Below the pieces are notes generated by a model. It searched no databases and was not told the DNA's origin. It saw only the letters and a program-made list of their open reading frames with translations. Shown here one piece after another: positions 9,338 to 17,960 of a DNA stretch of 64,000 nucleotides. The translations under genes and the position numbers were made by a program. Source of the stretch: Thiohalophilus sp. (GTDB lineage: Bacteria; Pseudomonadota; Gammaproteobacteria; UBA6429; Thiohalophilaceae); assembly GCF_034522235.1 (NCBI RefSeq), contig NZ_JAXHLN010000003.1:124001-188000 (forward strand), read 5' to 3'. Numbering within the stretch: the first letter of the stretch is position 1; the number at the start of each line of letters is the position of its first letter.

Positions 9338-10405
9338 TCAGCCGACAGTGGCAACGCGCGGCGTCTCGTCGACATTCGATGTGATTGTCTCGCCATCCGT
9401 GCGCTCGAACACCGCCAGTGGATGCGTGGTCACCACTTCCAGTGCTACCCGATCGCCGGGCGCCAGATGGATCTCGTGATTAACCCGCGCCTGCAGCACC
9501 GGCCCGTCATCCACCCGGGCGCCGTACAGCCGGCTGCCGCCTTCATAACGTCCCCATTCGATGACAGCGTTGCCGGTGGCTGAAGGTGTCAATGACAGAT
9601 CGTCCGGGCGTAATAACAGGTCCACCTCGCCCGAGGCGCCGCCCACCGGAGCCGCCGGCACCGCGCCCAGCCAGGTGTGGACCCGATCCTTTTCCAGTTG
9701 CCCGGGCAGAAAACTGGCCTCGCCCAGAAACCGGGCCACGAAGCGGCTGGTCGGCCGGGTGAAACAGGCCTCGGGGGTATCGACCTGCTCCAGATTGCCC
9801 TGATTGAGGATCCCGACCCGATCCCCGACTGACAGGGCCTCTTCCTGATCATGAGTGACCCAGATGGCCGGCACGCCCGCTTCTTTCAGCACGCTGCGGA
9901 TCTCCCAGCGCAGACTGTCCTTGAGCGCGGCATCCAGGTTGGATAACGGTTCGTCCAGCAACAACAGCGCCGGCTCATGGGCCAGGGCCCGTGCCAGCGA
10001 AACGCGCTGTTTCTGACCACCGGAGAGATTACCGGGCATGGCGTAACGCAGCCCTTGCAGGCCGAGTAGTTCGAGCCAGTGATCGACACTGGCGGTATCG
10101 TTCAGCCGAAAGGCGATGTTCTGTTCGACGTTCAGGTGCGGAAACAGCGCGAAATCCTGGAACACCATCCCCACGTGGCGCTTCTCCGGCGGCACATGCT
10201 GGCGCGGGGTGATAACCCGGTTACCCAGGCGGATGGTGCCGTCGCACATGGGGACCAGCCCGGCCAGGGCATACAGCACAGTGGTCTTGCCGCAACCGGT
10301 GGGTCCGACCAGCATCAGAATCTCGTGCTCGGCCAGGCTGACATCGAGGTGTTTGACAATCGGCGTATCGCCATAGCGCACGCACAGGTTCTCTACATTC
10401 AGCAT
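9338..10405 (-). CDS. fbpC: Ferric iron ABC transporter ATP-binding protein
   Basis: The 355-residue ABC ATPase powers periplasmic iron import. Walker A GPTGCGKTT is at residues 34-42, followed by the signature LSGGQKQR, Walker B LLLLDEPLSNLD and the switch VTHDQEEALS. A C-terminal TOBE/OB-like domain follows (SLTPSATGNAVIEWGRYEGG). The start ATG at 10403-10405 overlaps the stop of the permease gene by one base (TGATG), so a longer in-frame extension is rejected. The substrate assignment rests on the YY-type binding protein and the Fur box of the operon. Confidence 0.88.
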   Translation of the reverse strand: MLNVENLCVRYGDTPIVKHLDVSLAEHEILMLVGPTGCGKTTVLYALAGLVPMCDGTIRLGNRVITPRQHVPPEKRHVGMVFQDFALFPHLNVEQNIAFRLNDTASVDHWLELLGLQGLRYAMPGNLSGGQKQRVSLARALAHEPALLLLDEPLSNLDAALKDSLRWEIRSVLKEAGVPAIWVTHDQEEALSVGDRVGILNQGNLEQVDTPEACFTRPTSRFVARFLGEASFLPGQLEKDRVHTWLGAVPAAPVGGASGEVDLLLRPDDLSLTPSATGNAVIEWGRYEGGSRLYGARVDDGPVLQARVNHEIHLAPGDRVALEVVTTHPLAVFERTDGETITSNVDETPRVATVG

Positions 10406-11925
10406 CAGGATCGCTCGTCGTTTAACATGGTCAGCTCGGCGCGGCGTTCGCCCGAGAGCATGAAGGCCAGCGCAATCCCGGAGATCAATACCAGCAATAG
10501 CCCGGGAACCGCGGCCCGCCCGAAATACCCGGCCTCGTACACCCGCCACAGATAGGTGGAGAGGGTTTCAAAACCGGTGGGGCGCAACATCAGGGTGGCC
10601 GGCAGCTCGCGCATCGCCTCCAGAAAGACCAGCGCCGCGCCGGCCACGATGCCGCGCAGGGTCAAAGGTAGCGTAACACGGCGGAACGCTTCACGGTGCG
10701 TGGCACCCAGAGTGCGGGCCGCATAGATCAAACTGTTGTCCATGCGCTCGGCGGTGGAGCGCACCGAACCCACCGCCAGCGGCATGAAGCGCATGACATA
10801 GGCCAGCACCAGCAGGGCCAGCGTCTGATAAAGCAACGGCAACTGAAGGCCCACATAGACCAGTGCCGTCCCCATCACGATGCCCGGCACGCCGAAGCCC
10901 AGATAGGTGATCCGCTCCATCAACCGCCCGGCACGCCCGGCAATCGCCGCATAGGCCACCGGCACCGCCAGCACCACCGCCACCAGCGCCGCCAGCAGCG
11001 AGCTGTAGGCCGAGTTCCAGGCATAGACAAAGTCGAAGCCGCCGCTGCCCTCGCGGATCAGCCACTGGGCAAAGATGAACAATGGCAGCCCGATAGCCAG
11101 GCCCGCCACGATCAACACCGCCACCGAGGCCCCGGCAATGTGCCAGCGATTGGGCCACAACGACAGGGTGCGCCCGGGCCGCTCACGCGACGTCCCCACC
11201 CGCGATTCCAGATAGAGCACCACGGCGACGATGACCAGCAACTGCAGCGAAAGCATCGCCGCCTGGGCCAGACCGAAGGCGTTGTATTCGACGAAGATCA
11301 CCCGGGTAAAGGTATCCAGACGCATGATCGCCGGGGTGGCAAAGTCGGATAGCGTATACAGCGCCACCAGCAAGGCCCCGGCAGCAATCCCGTTGCGCAC
11401 CCGCGGCAGCACCACCCGCCACAGGCTCATGGACAACGACAACCCGAGGATCCGCGATGCATTGACCAGACTGCCATCGAGACTGCGCAATGAGGCGCGG
11501 GTCGTCAGCAGGACAAACGGAAAAGTATAGAGCGTCATCACCAGGGTCGCGCCAGCCAGGCCATGCACACCGGGCATTGGCAGACCGATGAGGTTTTCGA
11601 TCTCGCCGCCGGGGCCAAAAGCCGCATAAAAGGTAAATGCGCCAATGTAACTGGGCATGGCCAGCGGCGCAGCCAGGGCGATCAGCCACAGGCGACGAAA
11701 CGGCAGTTCCACATAGGCCGTCAGCAGCGCCAGCGGCACGCCCAGCAGCACGGAGCCGATCACCGTGAACAGGGTGAGCAACAGCGTGTTGATCAAAATG
11801 CCCAGGGAATGGCTGTCGAAAAACTGCGCGGCATCGGCGCCCAGCACGATCAGCACCCCGATGGGCGCCAGCGCTGCCAGCGCCACCAGGGCCGCCACCG
11901 GATAGGAACGGGGAAAGCGGATCAT
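10405..11925 (-). CDS. fbpB: Ferric iron ABC transporter permease (fused two-module type)
   Basis: The 506-residue membrane protein has two homologous permease halves, each with about six helices and its own EAA-like loop. The first lies near ASRILGLSLSMSLWRVVLPRVRNGI. The second lies near YAARTLGATHREAFRRVTLPLTLRGI. This double-module layout is that of FbpB/SfuB iron permeases. It overlaps the binding-protein gene by four bases and the ATPase gene by one, so the three are translationally coupled. Confidence 0.9.
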   Translation of the reverse strand: MIRFPRSYPVAALVALAALAPIGVLIVLGADAAQFFDSHSLGILINTLLLTLFTVIGSVLLGVPLALLTAYVELPFRRLWLIALAAPLAMPSYIGAFTFYAAFGPGGEIENLIGLPMPGVHGLAGATLVMTLYTFPFVLLTTRASLRSLDGSLVNASRILGLSLSMSLWRVVLPRVRNGIAAGALLVALYTLSDFATPAIMRLDTFTRVIFVEYNAFGLAQAAMLSLQLLVIVAVVLYLESRVGTSRERPGRTLSLWPNRWHIAGASVAVLIVAGLAIGLPLFIFAQWLIREGSGGFDFVYAWNSAYSSLLAALVAVVLAVPVAYAAIAGRAGRLMERITYLGFGVPGIVMGTALVYVGLQLPLLYQTLALLVLAYVMRFMPLAVGSVRSTAERMDNSLIYAARTLGATHREAFRRVTLPLTLRGIVAGAALVFLEAMRELPATLMLRPTGFETLSTYLWRVYEAGYFGRAAVPGLLLVLISGIALAFMLSGERRAELTMLNDERS

Positions 11926-12959
11926 AGCACCCCGACATCGCGCATCAGATCGAGGGTGGGGCGCAGATCGGCCAGCCGGGTCAGATCGATTTCGGGCGGA
12001 TTAATGTCCTGGAGCGGCGGCAAGCCTTGAGGCATCGCCACGCCCTGTACCATCGGGATCTCGTAAGCCTCCTCGACAAGATAGGATTGCACCTCCTGGC
12101 TCAGCAGGTAACGGATGAAGTTCATCGGCGTCTCGCCCTCGCTCAGTGCCATCACGCCGGAGGCGTTGAGCAGGCAGCCGGCATCATCCCGGGTAAAGGC
12201 CAGATCCACCCTGGCGTCCGGCTTGCCGGTTTTCAGGCGCAGGGTGTAATAGTGATTGGCAAAACCGACATCCACCTCGCCGCGCTCGACCGCCAGCACC
12301 ACGCCCAGCTCGCCGGCATAGCTGCGTGACTTTTTCTTTATCTTTTGCAGCCAGTCACGGGTGGCCTGCTCGCCCTCGAGCAGGCGCATCGCGGTGATAA
12401 AGGACTGGAACGAGGCATAGGCCGGGGCCCAGCCGACGTTCAGATCACTGTCGGCCAGCGTCATGATGTCATCGGGGATCTGCTCAGGCGCGATCCGTTC
12501 GGTATTATACGGCAGGGTCCTGATCCGACCGGTGACCGGCGACCAGCTCGGGTAACGAAAGCCGGGTTTCAACTGGTTGCGAATATCCTCTGGCAGGGGT
12601 CGGGCCAGACCGGCATCATCAACCAGTCCCAGCGCGCCGGAGTCGACCGCCCAGAACAGATCGGCCCGTTTGACCCCGGCCCTGGCCTCGGCCACCAGGG
12701 TATTGGCCAGTGCCGCAGTCGGACCGCGACGGATCCGCAGGTTCAGTTGCGGATTGCGTTGCTTGATCGCACCCAGCACGTCTTCGTAAAGACCACCCTC
12801 GCCGCGTCCCAGATAGAGAGTCAGATCCCCTTCCAGGGCCGGCAGGGCATCCACCGACACCGCGCCACGATCAGCGGCCAGTGCCCGACTTATCGCTGGT
12901 GGCAATGCACCGCTGGCAACCAGCGCCGCAAGACTTTGCAGGAAGGTTCGGCGTTGCAT
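11922..12959 (-). CDS. fbpA: Periplasmic iron-binding protein of the Fbp type
   Basis: The 345-residue substrate-binding protein has a signal peptide ending in ISRALA with the start MQRRTF. That resembles a short twin-arginine leader. It is a class II (transferrin-like) bilobal binding protein. The adjacent tyrosines in GFANHYYTLRL match the Tyr-Tyr iron ligands of FbpA. It is followed by the permease and ATPase with overlapping codons and preceded by an uncharacterised secreted protein. The promoter carries a Fur box (13806-13824). Confidence 0.88.
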   Translation of the reverse strand: MQRRTFLQSLAALVASGALPPAISRALAADRGAVSVDALPALEGDLTLYLGRGEGGLYEDVLGAIKQRNPQLNLRIRRGPTAALANTLVAEARAGVKRADLFWAVDSGALGLVDDAGLARPLPEDIRNQLKPGFRYPSWSPVTGRIRTLPYNTERIAPEQIPDDIMTLADSDLNVGWAPAYASFQSFITAMRLLEGEQATRDWLQKIKKKSRSYAGELGVVLAVERGEVDVGFANHYYTLRLKTGKPDARVDLAFTRDDAGCLLNASGVMALSEGETPMNFIRYLLSQEVQSYLVEEAYEIPMVQGVAMPQGLPPLQDINPPEIDLTRLADLRPTLDLMRDVGVL

Positions 12960-12961
12960 CT

Positions 12962-13765
12962 TTAAAAGACGTCCCGCTTGTTCTTTTCGGCCTGCTTGAG
13001 CAACTCCCGCGCGCGATCCAGTTTTTTCTGCATGGCATCGACGATCTGCTTCACCGCCTCCATGGAACCGTCGGCATTCAGTTGCTGCGGCAGGGTAACG
13101 TTGAAGTCTTTCTCGAGATCTTCCACCAGCTCGGCGTCCTGTTCAATCAGCGCGCCCTCGATGCCTTCGAAGCGGGTCTGGTACGTCTCGTATACCAGCT
13201 CTTTCGCCTCGTCATACTCTTTCTCGGCAAACTCGATCACCACCTCACTGAGGTTATGTTTGATCGCGTCGATAGTCGCCACCGGGCCCATGGCCTTACC
13301 GCCCCCGGAGGGGGTCCGACCTTCGGTCTGAAATTTGGCGGCCAGTTTGACCGCCCCCAGCGACTGCCAGAGTGCCTGTTCCAGGGCCGCCTGCTGCCGG
13401 CGCACTTCGGCGATTGGTTTTTCTTTCTGGATCGCTTCCTGCAAGCCATACAACCCCTGCCAGATATTGGCATACAGCGGCACATAGTTGGTCTCGATGG
13501 CGGCGTGGAATTTTACCGCCTCCCAGTGATCCACCAGCTGTGTCGGCCTGGCAGCCGTGGCGCCCTGCTCTTTATAGGTGGCCACGATGCCGTGCACCTT
13601 CTCCAACAACCAGTGCACCTCGTCGGTGTACTCATTGATGTGGGCCTTGAGATCCTTGACGTGATCGCCGATCTCGCCGCTGGCCTGGGCCGGACCGCTG
13701 ACCAGGACCGCGGCAAAGGCCGCCGCCAGCAGCCACGAAAAGCGGGTTGTCACAGACTGAAACAT
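12962..13765 (-). CDS. Uncharacterised secreted protein leading the iron operon
   Basis: The 267-residue protein has a signal peptide (MFQSVTTRFSWLLAAAFAAV, cleavage near AQA-SG). The mature part is almost entirely helical and charged, with histidines and acidic residues near the N-terminus (GDHVKDLKAHINEY, DEVHWLLEKVH) and acid-rich helices later. I do not recognise the family. The arrangement recalls periplasmic iron-chaperone modules such as EfeO or imelysin-like domains, but no signature is visible. The start at 13763-13765 has AGGAGT eight bases upstream. It is first in the Fur-boxed operon, so a role in iron uptake is likely. Confidence 0.75.
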   Translation of the reverse strand: MFQSVTTRFSWLLAAAFAAVLVSGPAQASGEIGDHVKDLKAHINEYTDEVHWLLEKVHGIVATYKEQGATAARPTQLVDHWEAVKFHAAIETNYVPLYANIWQGLYGLQEAIQKEKPIAEVRRQQAALEQALWQSLGAVKLAAKFQTEGRTPSGGGKAMGPVATIDAIKHNLSEVVIEFAEKEYDEAKELVYETYQTRFEGIEGALIEQDAELVEDLEKDFNVTLPQQLNADGSMEAVKQIVDAMQKKLDRARELLKQAEKNKRDVF

Positions 13766-13805
13766 GGTCACTCCTGAACTCGACAAATAAGGGAGTGATA
13801 TTCTA

Positions 13806-13824
13806 AATGATATTCATTTTCATT
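13806..13824 (-). promoter_or_regulatory. Fur box of the iron transport operon
   Basis: The plus-strand bases AATGATATTCATTTTCATT form a Fur-type site: three 6-base units resembling GATAAT/ATTATC around the consensus GATAATGATAATCATTATC. It lies about 40 bases upstream of the first gene of the operon (12962-13765) and just past the stop of nothing else on that strand, so iron repression of the operon is expected. Confidence 0.75.
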
Positions 13825-13830
13825 CAAAGA

Positions 13831-13959
13831 GGAATCGCGCATTTCACCGAAATGGCCGATGTTACCGGCGGCAACGCCCATGCCATGGCCGAAGCGGCGC
13901 AACAGCCGGGCAGCCTCGCCGGCGAACTGCGCGACATGATGACGCGCTACCGGCTGTAA
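13831..13959 (+). pseudogene. C-terminal remnant of a methyl-accepting chemotaxis protein
   Basis: An open frame without a start codon encodes GIAHFTEMADVTGGNAHAMA, then EAAQQPGSLAGELRDMMTRY and RL before TAA. This is the usual end of chemoreceptor signalling domains (I--MAE---N--A---A----LA-ELR-MV-RFRL). The rest of the receptor is absent: the sequence upstream is the Fur-boxed promoter of the divergent iron operon. It looks like the scar of a deletion or insertion. Confidence 0.7.
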
Positions 13960-13971
13960 GGTCTTGCCTTC

Positions 13972-14199
13972 TCAGGCCGGTGAACGCAACCAGAATCGCC
14001 GCCCTGACGGGTGGCGATGTTTCTCTTCGGCGAGTTGTTCCACGATATAAGTCCGCAGCGCGGCACGGGCCTCCTCCTTGCTGGCGAAGGGACCGCGATC
14101 CGGACCCTTGCGCACCGCAAAAAACCATTCGCCATTCCCCTCGTAAAAACGCTCCGAGCGGACCGGCGCCTGTTCCTTTTCGTCATCAAACCGGTACAT
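13972..14199 (-). CDS. Small conserved protein, DUF6316-like
   Basis: The 75-residue soluble protein (MYRFDDEKEQAPVRSERFY at the start) has a core NGEWFFAVRKG-x-GPFASKEEARAAL. This resembles a short SPOR/GYF-like pattern seen in small gammaproteobacterial proteins annotated as DUF6316. I assign the family tentatively. I prefer the ATG at 14197-14199; an upstream in-frame GTG at 14206-14208 would add three residues. It is a single gene with no linked partner. Confidence 0.65.
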   Translation of the reverse strand: MYRFDDEKEQAPVRSERFYEGNGEWFFAVRKGPDRGPFASKEEARAALRTYIVEQLAEEKHRHPSGRRFWLRSPA

Positions 14200-14403
14200 G
14201 GTGATCACCGCCTTATGCCTTGTCAGAGTCGAAAAGCATAGCGGGTGCGATCTTTTTTGCCTGTCAGACCAGGCTGAAAATCGCGTAGGGTTTTTCTCTG
14301 ATTCCTGTCAGAATTCGCCGACAGGCTGTCCGCCTCCTGGACAGATTCAATCCTGTCCGCTACGGACCCTCTCCTACCTCTCGCTTCAAGGAGTGTAAAC
14401 GTC

Positions 14404-14781
14404 ATGTCCCTGAATTTACCGCCCATCGGCATCACCGTCAGCCTGCTGCTGGCCAGCAACGTATTTATGACCTTTGCCTGGTATGCTCATCTGCGCGATC
14501 TGACCCACAAGCCCTGGATCGTCGCGGCGCTGATCAGCTGGGGCATCGCCCTGTTCGAATACCTGTTGCAGGTTCCGGCCAACCGCACGGGCTACACGGT
14601 GATGAACCTGGGCCAGCTGAAGGTTCTTCAGGAAGTGATCACCCTGTCGGTATTCGTTCCTTTTGCCTACTTTTATATGAAAGAGCCGCTGCGGCTGGAT
14701 TTTCTGTGGGCCGGTCTCTGCTTGCTGGGAGCGGTCTATTTTATCTTCCGTCCCCATTTGCATAGTATTTTACAAAGCTGA
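14404..14781 (+). CDS. DUF486 (DMT-like) membrane protein
   Basis: The 125-residue protein has four membrane helices and matches the DUF486 family. Its markers are NVFMTFAWYAHL near residues 19-30, the loop FEYLLQVPANR, then GQLKVLQEVITL and a last helix with LLGAVYFIFRP. It is distantly related to small drug/metabolite transporters, but no substrate is known. AAGGAG lies upstream of the start. The ECF sigma promoter begins immediately after its stop codon. Confidence 0.85.
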   Translation: MSLNLPPIGITVSLLLASNVFMTFAWYAHLRDLTHKPWIVAALISWGIALFEYLLQVPANRTGYTVMNLGQLKVLQEVITLSVFVPFAYFYMKEPLRLDFLWAGLCLLGAVYFIFRPHLHSILQS

Positions 14782-14783
14782 GG

Positions 14784-14811
14784 GGAACCTTTTGCCGCGC
14801 ACGAACGTGTA
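14784..14811 (+). promoter_or_regulatory. Candidate ECF-sigma promoter of the sigma/anti-sigma operon
   Basis: GGAACC (14784-14789), a 16-base spacer starting TTTT, and CGTGTA (14806-14811) match the ECF pattern GGAAC(C/T)-N16-CGT. It lies directly upstream of the sigma factor gene, as expected for autoregulation. The predicted transcription start (about 14817-14819) coincides with the first codon of that gene, implying a very short or absent leader. Confidence 0.65.
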
Positions 14812-14818
14812 ACAGGGT

Positions 14819-15394
14819 ATGGCCATAATCCCCCTGCTAGCCGGGCAGCGCGCCCGCCAGTTTGAGCAACAGCTGCGCCCGCACCTGCCGGCGCTGTACC
14901 GCTATGCGTTTCGACTGTGCGGCAACCGCGACGATGCCGAGGATCTGGTCCAGGAACTGCTGACCCGCCTGTTCGAGAAACAGACCCCCCTCGATCATCT
15001 GGATAACCCGCAGACCTGGCTGCTGACCGTCCTCTACCGCCAGTACATCGATACGTGGCGCAAATCGCAGCGCACCCCCACCGATCTGAACGACGCACAC
15101 AGTGACGAGATTCTGGACAACCTGCACCAGAGTCGGGATACCCCCGAACACGCCCTGGAACAGACCCGCCTGCAACACGACTTGCAACAGGCCATCGATT
15201 CACTGAACGAGGAGCAGCGCCTGGTCGTGCTGCTGCACGATGTGGAGGGGTTCACCCTGCCACAGTTGCAGGCGGTGCTGGATATTCCCGGCGGCACGCT
15301 CAAGTCGCGCCTGCACCGCGCTCGCGCCCGCCTGCGTGAGATTTTTTCGTCCGAGCGGGAACCTTCCACGCCCGTCGAGCGTGTTAACGGGTAA
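14819..15394 (+). CDS. ECF RNA polymerase sigma factor (RpoE-like)
   Basis: The 191-residue protein has only sigma regions 2 and 4. Region 2 contains YRYAFRLCGNRDDAEDLVQELLTRLF (about residues 31-56) and region 4 contains LVVLLHDVEGFTLPQLQAVLDIPGGTLKSRLHRARARL. It is followed 11 bases later by a zinc-binding anti-sigma gene. The ATG at 14819 lies at the predicted start of a transcript from the ECF promoter at 14784-14811; no ribosome binding site is visible. The stress signal is unknown. Confidence 0.92.
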   Translation: MAIIPLLAGQRARQFEQQLRPHLPALYRYAFRLCGNRDDAEDLVQELLTRLFEKQTPLDHLDNPQTWLLTVLYRQYIDTWRKSQRTPTDLNDAHSDEILDNLHQSRDTPEHALEQTRLQHDLQQAIDSLNEEQRLVVLLHDVEGFTLPQLQAVLDIPGGTLKSRLHRARARLREIFSSEREPSTPVERVNG

Positions 15395-15405
15395 GGAGCG
15401 AACCG

Positions 15406-16083
15406 ATGACGATGACCCACTGCACCACTTTTCAACAGCAACTGGATGACTGGCTTGACGGCCAGCTGCCGCCCACCGTTCAGGATGCGCTGCAGGATCA
15501 CCTGCAACAGTGCGAGCGCTGCGGGCAGCAGTACGCCCGGGCCCGGGAGCTGCAGCAGGCGCTGCACGATCTGCCCGTGGTCCCGCCCTCGCCCGACTTT
15601 GCCCGGCGCGTCATGCAACACGCCACCCGGCCGCGGCGCACCGCCACAAGCGGCTGGCTGAAAGGATCGATCGCGGCCGGCGCGCTGGTCACCGCCCTGT
15701 TCGCCGGTTATCTGGCCGGTAACCTCTCCGGCAGCGGCGAGACTGACGGGACGATCATGGTCACGCTGGCGCCACAGCAAACCCGGACCGTACAGCTGGC
15801 CTTTCACAGCCAACGGGCGCTGGAAGATGTGCGGCTGACCCTGCAGTTACCCGAACACGTCGAGATCGACGGCTACCCGGGTCGCCGCGAGCTGAGCTGG
15901 CAGACCGACCTGGCACAGGGCAGCAACCGCCTGCAACTGCCGCTGATTGTTCGCGACAACGATTGGCAGCGCGGCGAGCTGATCGCCAGGCTTGAGCACC
16001 CCAGCGGCCGGCGAGAGTTTCGCATCCAGACCCGAGTCATTGAACCGCCTGTCAATTCAGGCACACCGCAACAGACACTCTAA
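15406..16083 (+). CDS. Membrane anti-sigma factor with zinc finger
   Basis: The 225-residue protein starts with an anti-sigma domain containing the zinc motif H-x3-C-x2-C (DHLQQCERC). A single membrane helix follows near residues 83-105 (GSIAAGALVTALFAGYLAG). The C-terminal part is a periplasmic beta-rich domain. It is predicted to hold the upstream-encoded sigma factor at the membrane. The preceding gap is 11 bases with AAGGAG, so the pair is one operon. Confidence 0.87.
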   Translation: MTMTHCTTFQQQLDDWLDGQLPPTVQDALQDHLQQCERCGQQYARARELQQALHDLPVVPPSPDFARRVMQHATRPRRTATSGWLKGSIAAGALVTALFAGYLAGNLSGSGETDGTIMVTLAPQQTRTVQLAFHSQRALEDVRLTLQLPEHVEIDGYPGRRELSWQTDLAQGSNRLQLPLIVRDNDWQRGELIARLEHPSGRREFRIQTRVIEPPVNSGTPQQTL

Positions 16084-16106
16084 CCCACCCCGACAGGAGC
16101 ACGACG

Positions 16107-16439
16107 ATGAAAACACTGAAACCTTATTTCTTGACCTTGATGGCAGCACTGCTGCTGCCGCTCGGTGTCCAGGCCCAGGAGCAGGACGATCTCGAGGTCA
16201 CCCTCGAAGCGGTCCCGGCCGACAGTTCCGCCGATGCGGCGGTCACTGACATCCGGCTACCCGAGGACGCCGCGCCTGAAGCGCACGAAAACGCCGAGTT
16301 CGGCATCGACACGGCCAACAAGGCACGTCGCCTGCGCGAGGAAATGAACGAGGACTTCGGCCAGGATGTCTCCGACACCGCCCGGGATCGGGCCGAGGAG
16401 CGGAACCAGAATATTCAGGTCCCGGGTGATCGTCCGTAA
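16107..16439 (+). CDS. Small secreted acidic protein
   Basis: The 110-residue protein has a signal peptide (MKTLKPYFLTLMAALLLPLG, cleavage near VQA-QE). The mature part is acidic and probably disordered, ending in a helix with KARRLREEMNEDFGQDVSDTARDRAEERNQ. I do not recognise a family. GACAGGAGC precedes the start. It is the last gene of the sigma operon before the terminator at 16468-16510, so it is probably a target of the sigma factor. Confidence 0.75.
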   Translation: MKTLKPYFLTLMAALLLPLGVQAQEQDDLEVTLEAVPADSSADAAVTDIRLPEDAAPEAHENAEFGIDTANKARRLREEMNEDFGQDVSDTARDRAEERNQNIQVPGDRP

Positions 16440-16467
16440 ATAACGCCGCAACAACAACCCCCCACGC

Positions 16468-16510
16468 AAACCACGTCGGTATTTTACCGGCGTGGTTTGT
16501 TTTATTATAT
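16468..16510 (+). terminator. Rho-independent terminator of the ECF sigma operon
   Basis: A 13-pair stem (16468-16480 with 16486-16498, one G-T pair) closes a five-base loop ATTTT. It is followed by GTTTTATTATATTT. It lies 30 bases after the stop of the small secreted protein gene and before the next gene. Confidence 0.85.
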
Positions 16511-16536
16511 TTACACAATATATTGAGGATTCTGTC

Positions 16537-17856
16537 ATGCCACCGGGACGGACCGTCCGCTTTTCACTGTCGCTATGCCTGCTCCTGTTCAGCGCCCTCA
16601 CCGGCGCCTTTGCCGCGCCCGTCGGTCAGGCCGAGTTCGAACGGGGGGTGGCGGCCTCGCAACGCGGGGAACATCAACAGGCGATCCAGGCCTATCTGCA
16701 GGCGCAACGCGCCGGCTTCGATCAACCCGCCCTGCAGTACAATCTGGGCGTCAGCTACTTCCGGCTCGGGGACTACGCCAAAGCGGCGCAACAGTTCGCG
16801 CAACTGACCCGCGATCCACAATGGGCCGCGCTGGCCCATTACAACCTGGGGCTGGTGGCCCGGCGTCTGGATCAACCCGACCGGGCCGCGGATCATTTCG
16901 AACAGGCTTACCGGCGCAGCGATAACGCCCGGTTGCGCGCGCTGGCCGCCAGCGCGCTGGATCGGCTGCCTGGCACCCGCGCGGATGCCGGCACCACATT
17001 GTCAGCGACCGTTGCCGCCGGTTACGACAGCAACGTGGCGCTGGCCCCCGATGCCGAGACCGTTAACCTGAGCGACAACAGCGATCTGTTCATTGAGGCC
17101 GGGGCGGTGGTCAATCACCGTCTCAGCGCCGACAGTACCCGCGCCCGGTATCTGTTCGGCGGCCTGCACCTGCGCCAGTACCTGGATGTCAGCGAATTCG
17201 ATCAGCAGAGCCTGCGCCTGGGGTTCAACCAGGAGCAGATCCTGCAGCGCTGGCAACTGGATCTGCGCGCCTATCTGGACAATATCCATGTCGACTCGGA
17301 CCGTTTTGAACAATCGCTGAATATCGCCGCCAACGCACGCCGCACCCTCGGCGGCGGTCGCGATCTGCGGCTGCATTATCAGGCCGGGCTGATCGACGGC
17401 GGCGCCCGTTATGCCTATCTTGATGGCTGGGAACAGCGGCTCGGCATCGACAGTCTGTTGCCGACCGGCGCGGGCTGGTTACGTTTCGGTTATCAGCTTG
17501 AACTCAATGATCGGGACGATCTCGAACAAAATGGCGAGTTCTTCAGCTACTCACCGACCCGCCACAGCCTGTTCGCGCGCCTCACCCTTCCCGACGCCGG
17601 CCACTGGCGTTACACCCTGCGCGGGGAATACCGCTACAGCGATTACGACGATCCCTATCGGATCAGCAACGGCACCGGCACCACCGAAGTGCCCCGCGAG
17701 GATCACCGCTATCTGGTCGGGATCCGGGCGCAGCAACGCCTGGCCGACAGGACAGCGCTGTTTGTCGACTATCGCTATATCGACAACGATTCCAACATCA
17801 CGGCGTATGACTATGCCCGCCACCAGGTTATGGGCGGGATCGAGGCACGGTATTAA
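16537..17856 (+). CDS. Outer membrane protein with TPR domain and beta-barrel
   Basis: The 439-residue protein has a signal peptide (VRFSLSLCLLLFSALTGAFA). Three to four tetratricopeptide repeats follow (residues about 30-135, e.g. QYNLGVSYFRLGDYAKAAQQ and HYNLGLVARRLDQPDRAADH). The last 280 residues are rich in alternating aromatic/polar strands and end in EARY, as outer-membrane barrels do. This layout resembles Slam/DUF560-type surface-export proteins, but identity is not proven. The start at 16537 has GAGGA upstream; an earlier in-frame ATG would lie inside the terminator. Confidence 0.75.
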   Translation: MPPGRTVRFSLSLCLLLFSALTGAFAAPVGQAEFERGVAASQRGEHQQAIQAYLQAQRAGFDQPALQYNLGVSYFRLGDYAKAAQQFAQLTRDPQWAALAHYNLGLVARRLDQPDRAADHFEQAYRRSDNARLRALAASALDRLPGTRADAGTTLSATVAAGYDSNVALAPDAETVNLSDNSDLFIEAGAVVNHRLSADSTRARYLFGGLHLRQYLDVSEFDQQSLRLGFNQEQILQRWQLDLRAYLDNIHVDSDRFEQSLNIAANARRTLGGGRDLRLHYQAGLIDGGARYAYLDGWEQRLGIDSLLPTGAGWLRFGYQLELNDRDDLEQNGEFFSYSPTRHSLFARLTLPDAGHWRYTLRGEYRYSDYDDPYRISNGTGTTEVPREDHRYLVGIRAQQRLADRTALFVDYRYIDNDSNITAYDYARHQVMGGIEARY

Positions 17857-17960
17857 CCGCTTGTTATGGCCTTGTCGATATCGTTGGGACTGCTGCTGTC
17901 CCCGGCCGAAGTGAGATGGCCGATCAACAAGATGGCTGAAAAATTTTTTCTCCGGCGGGC

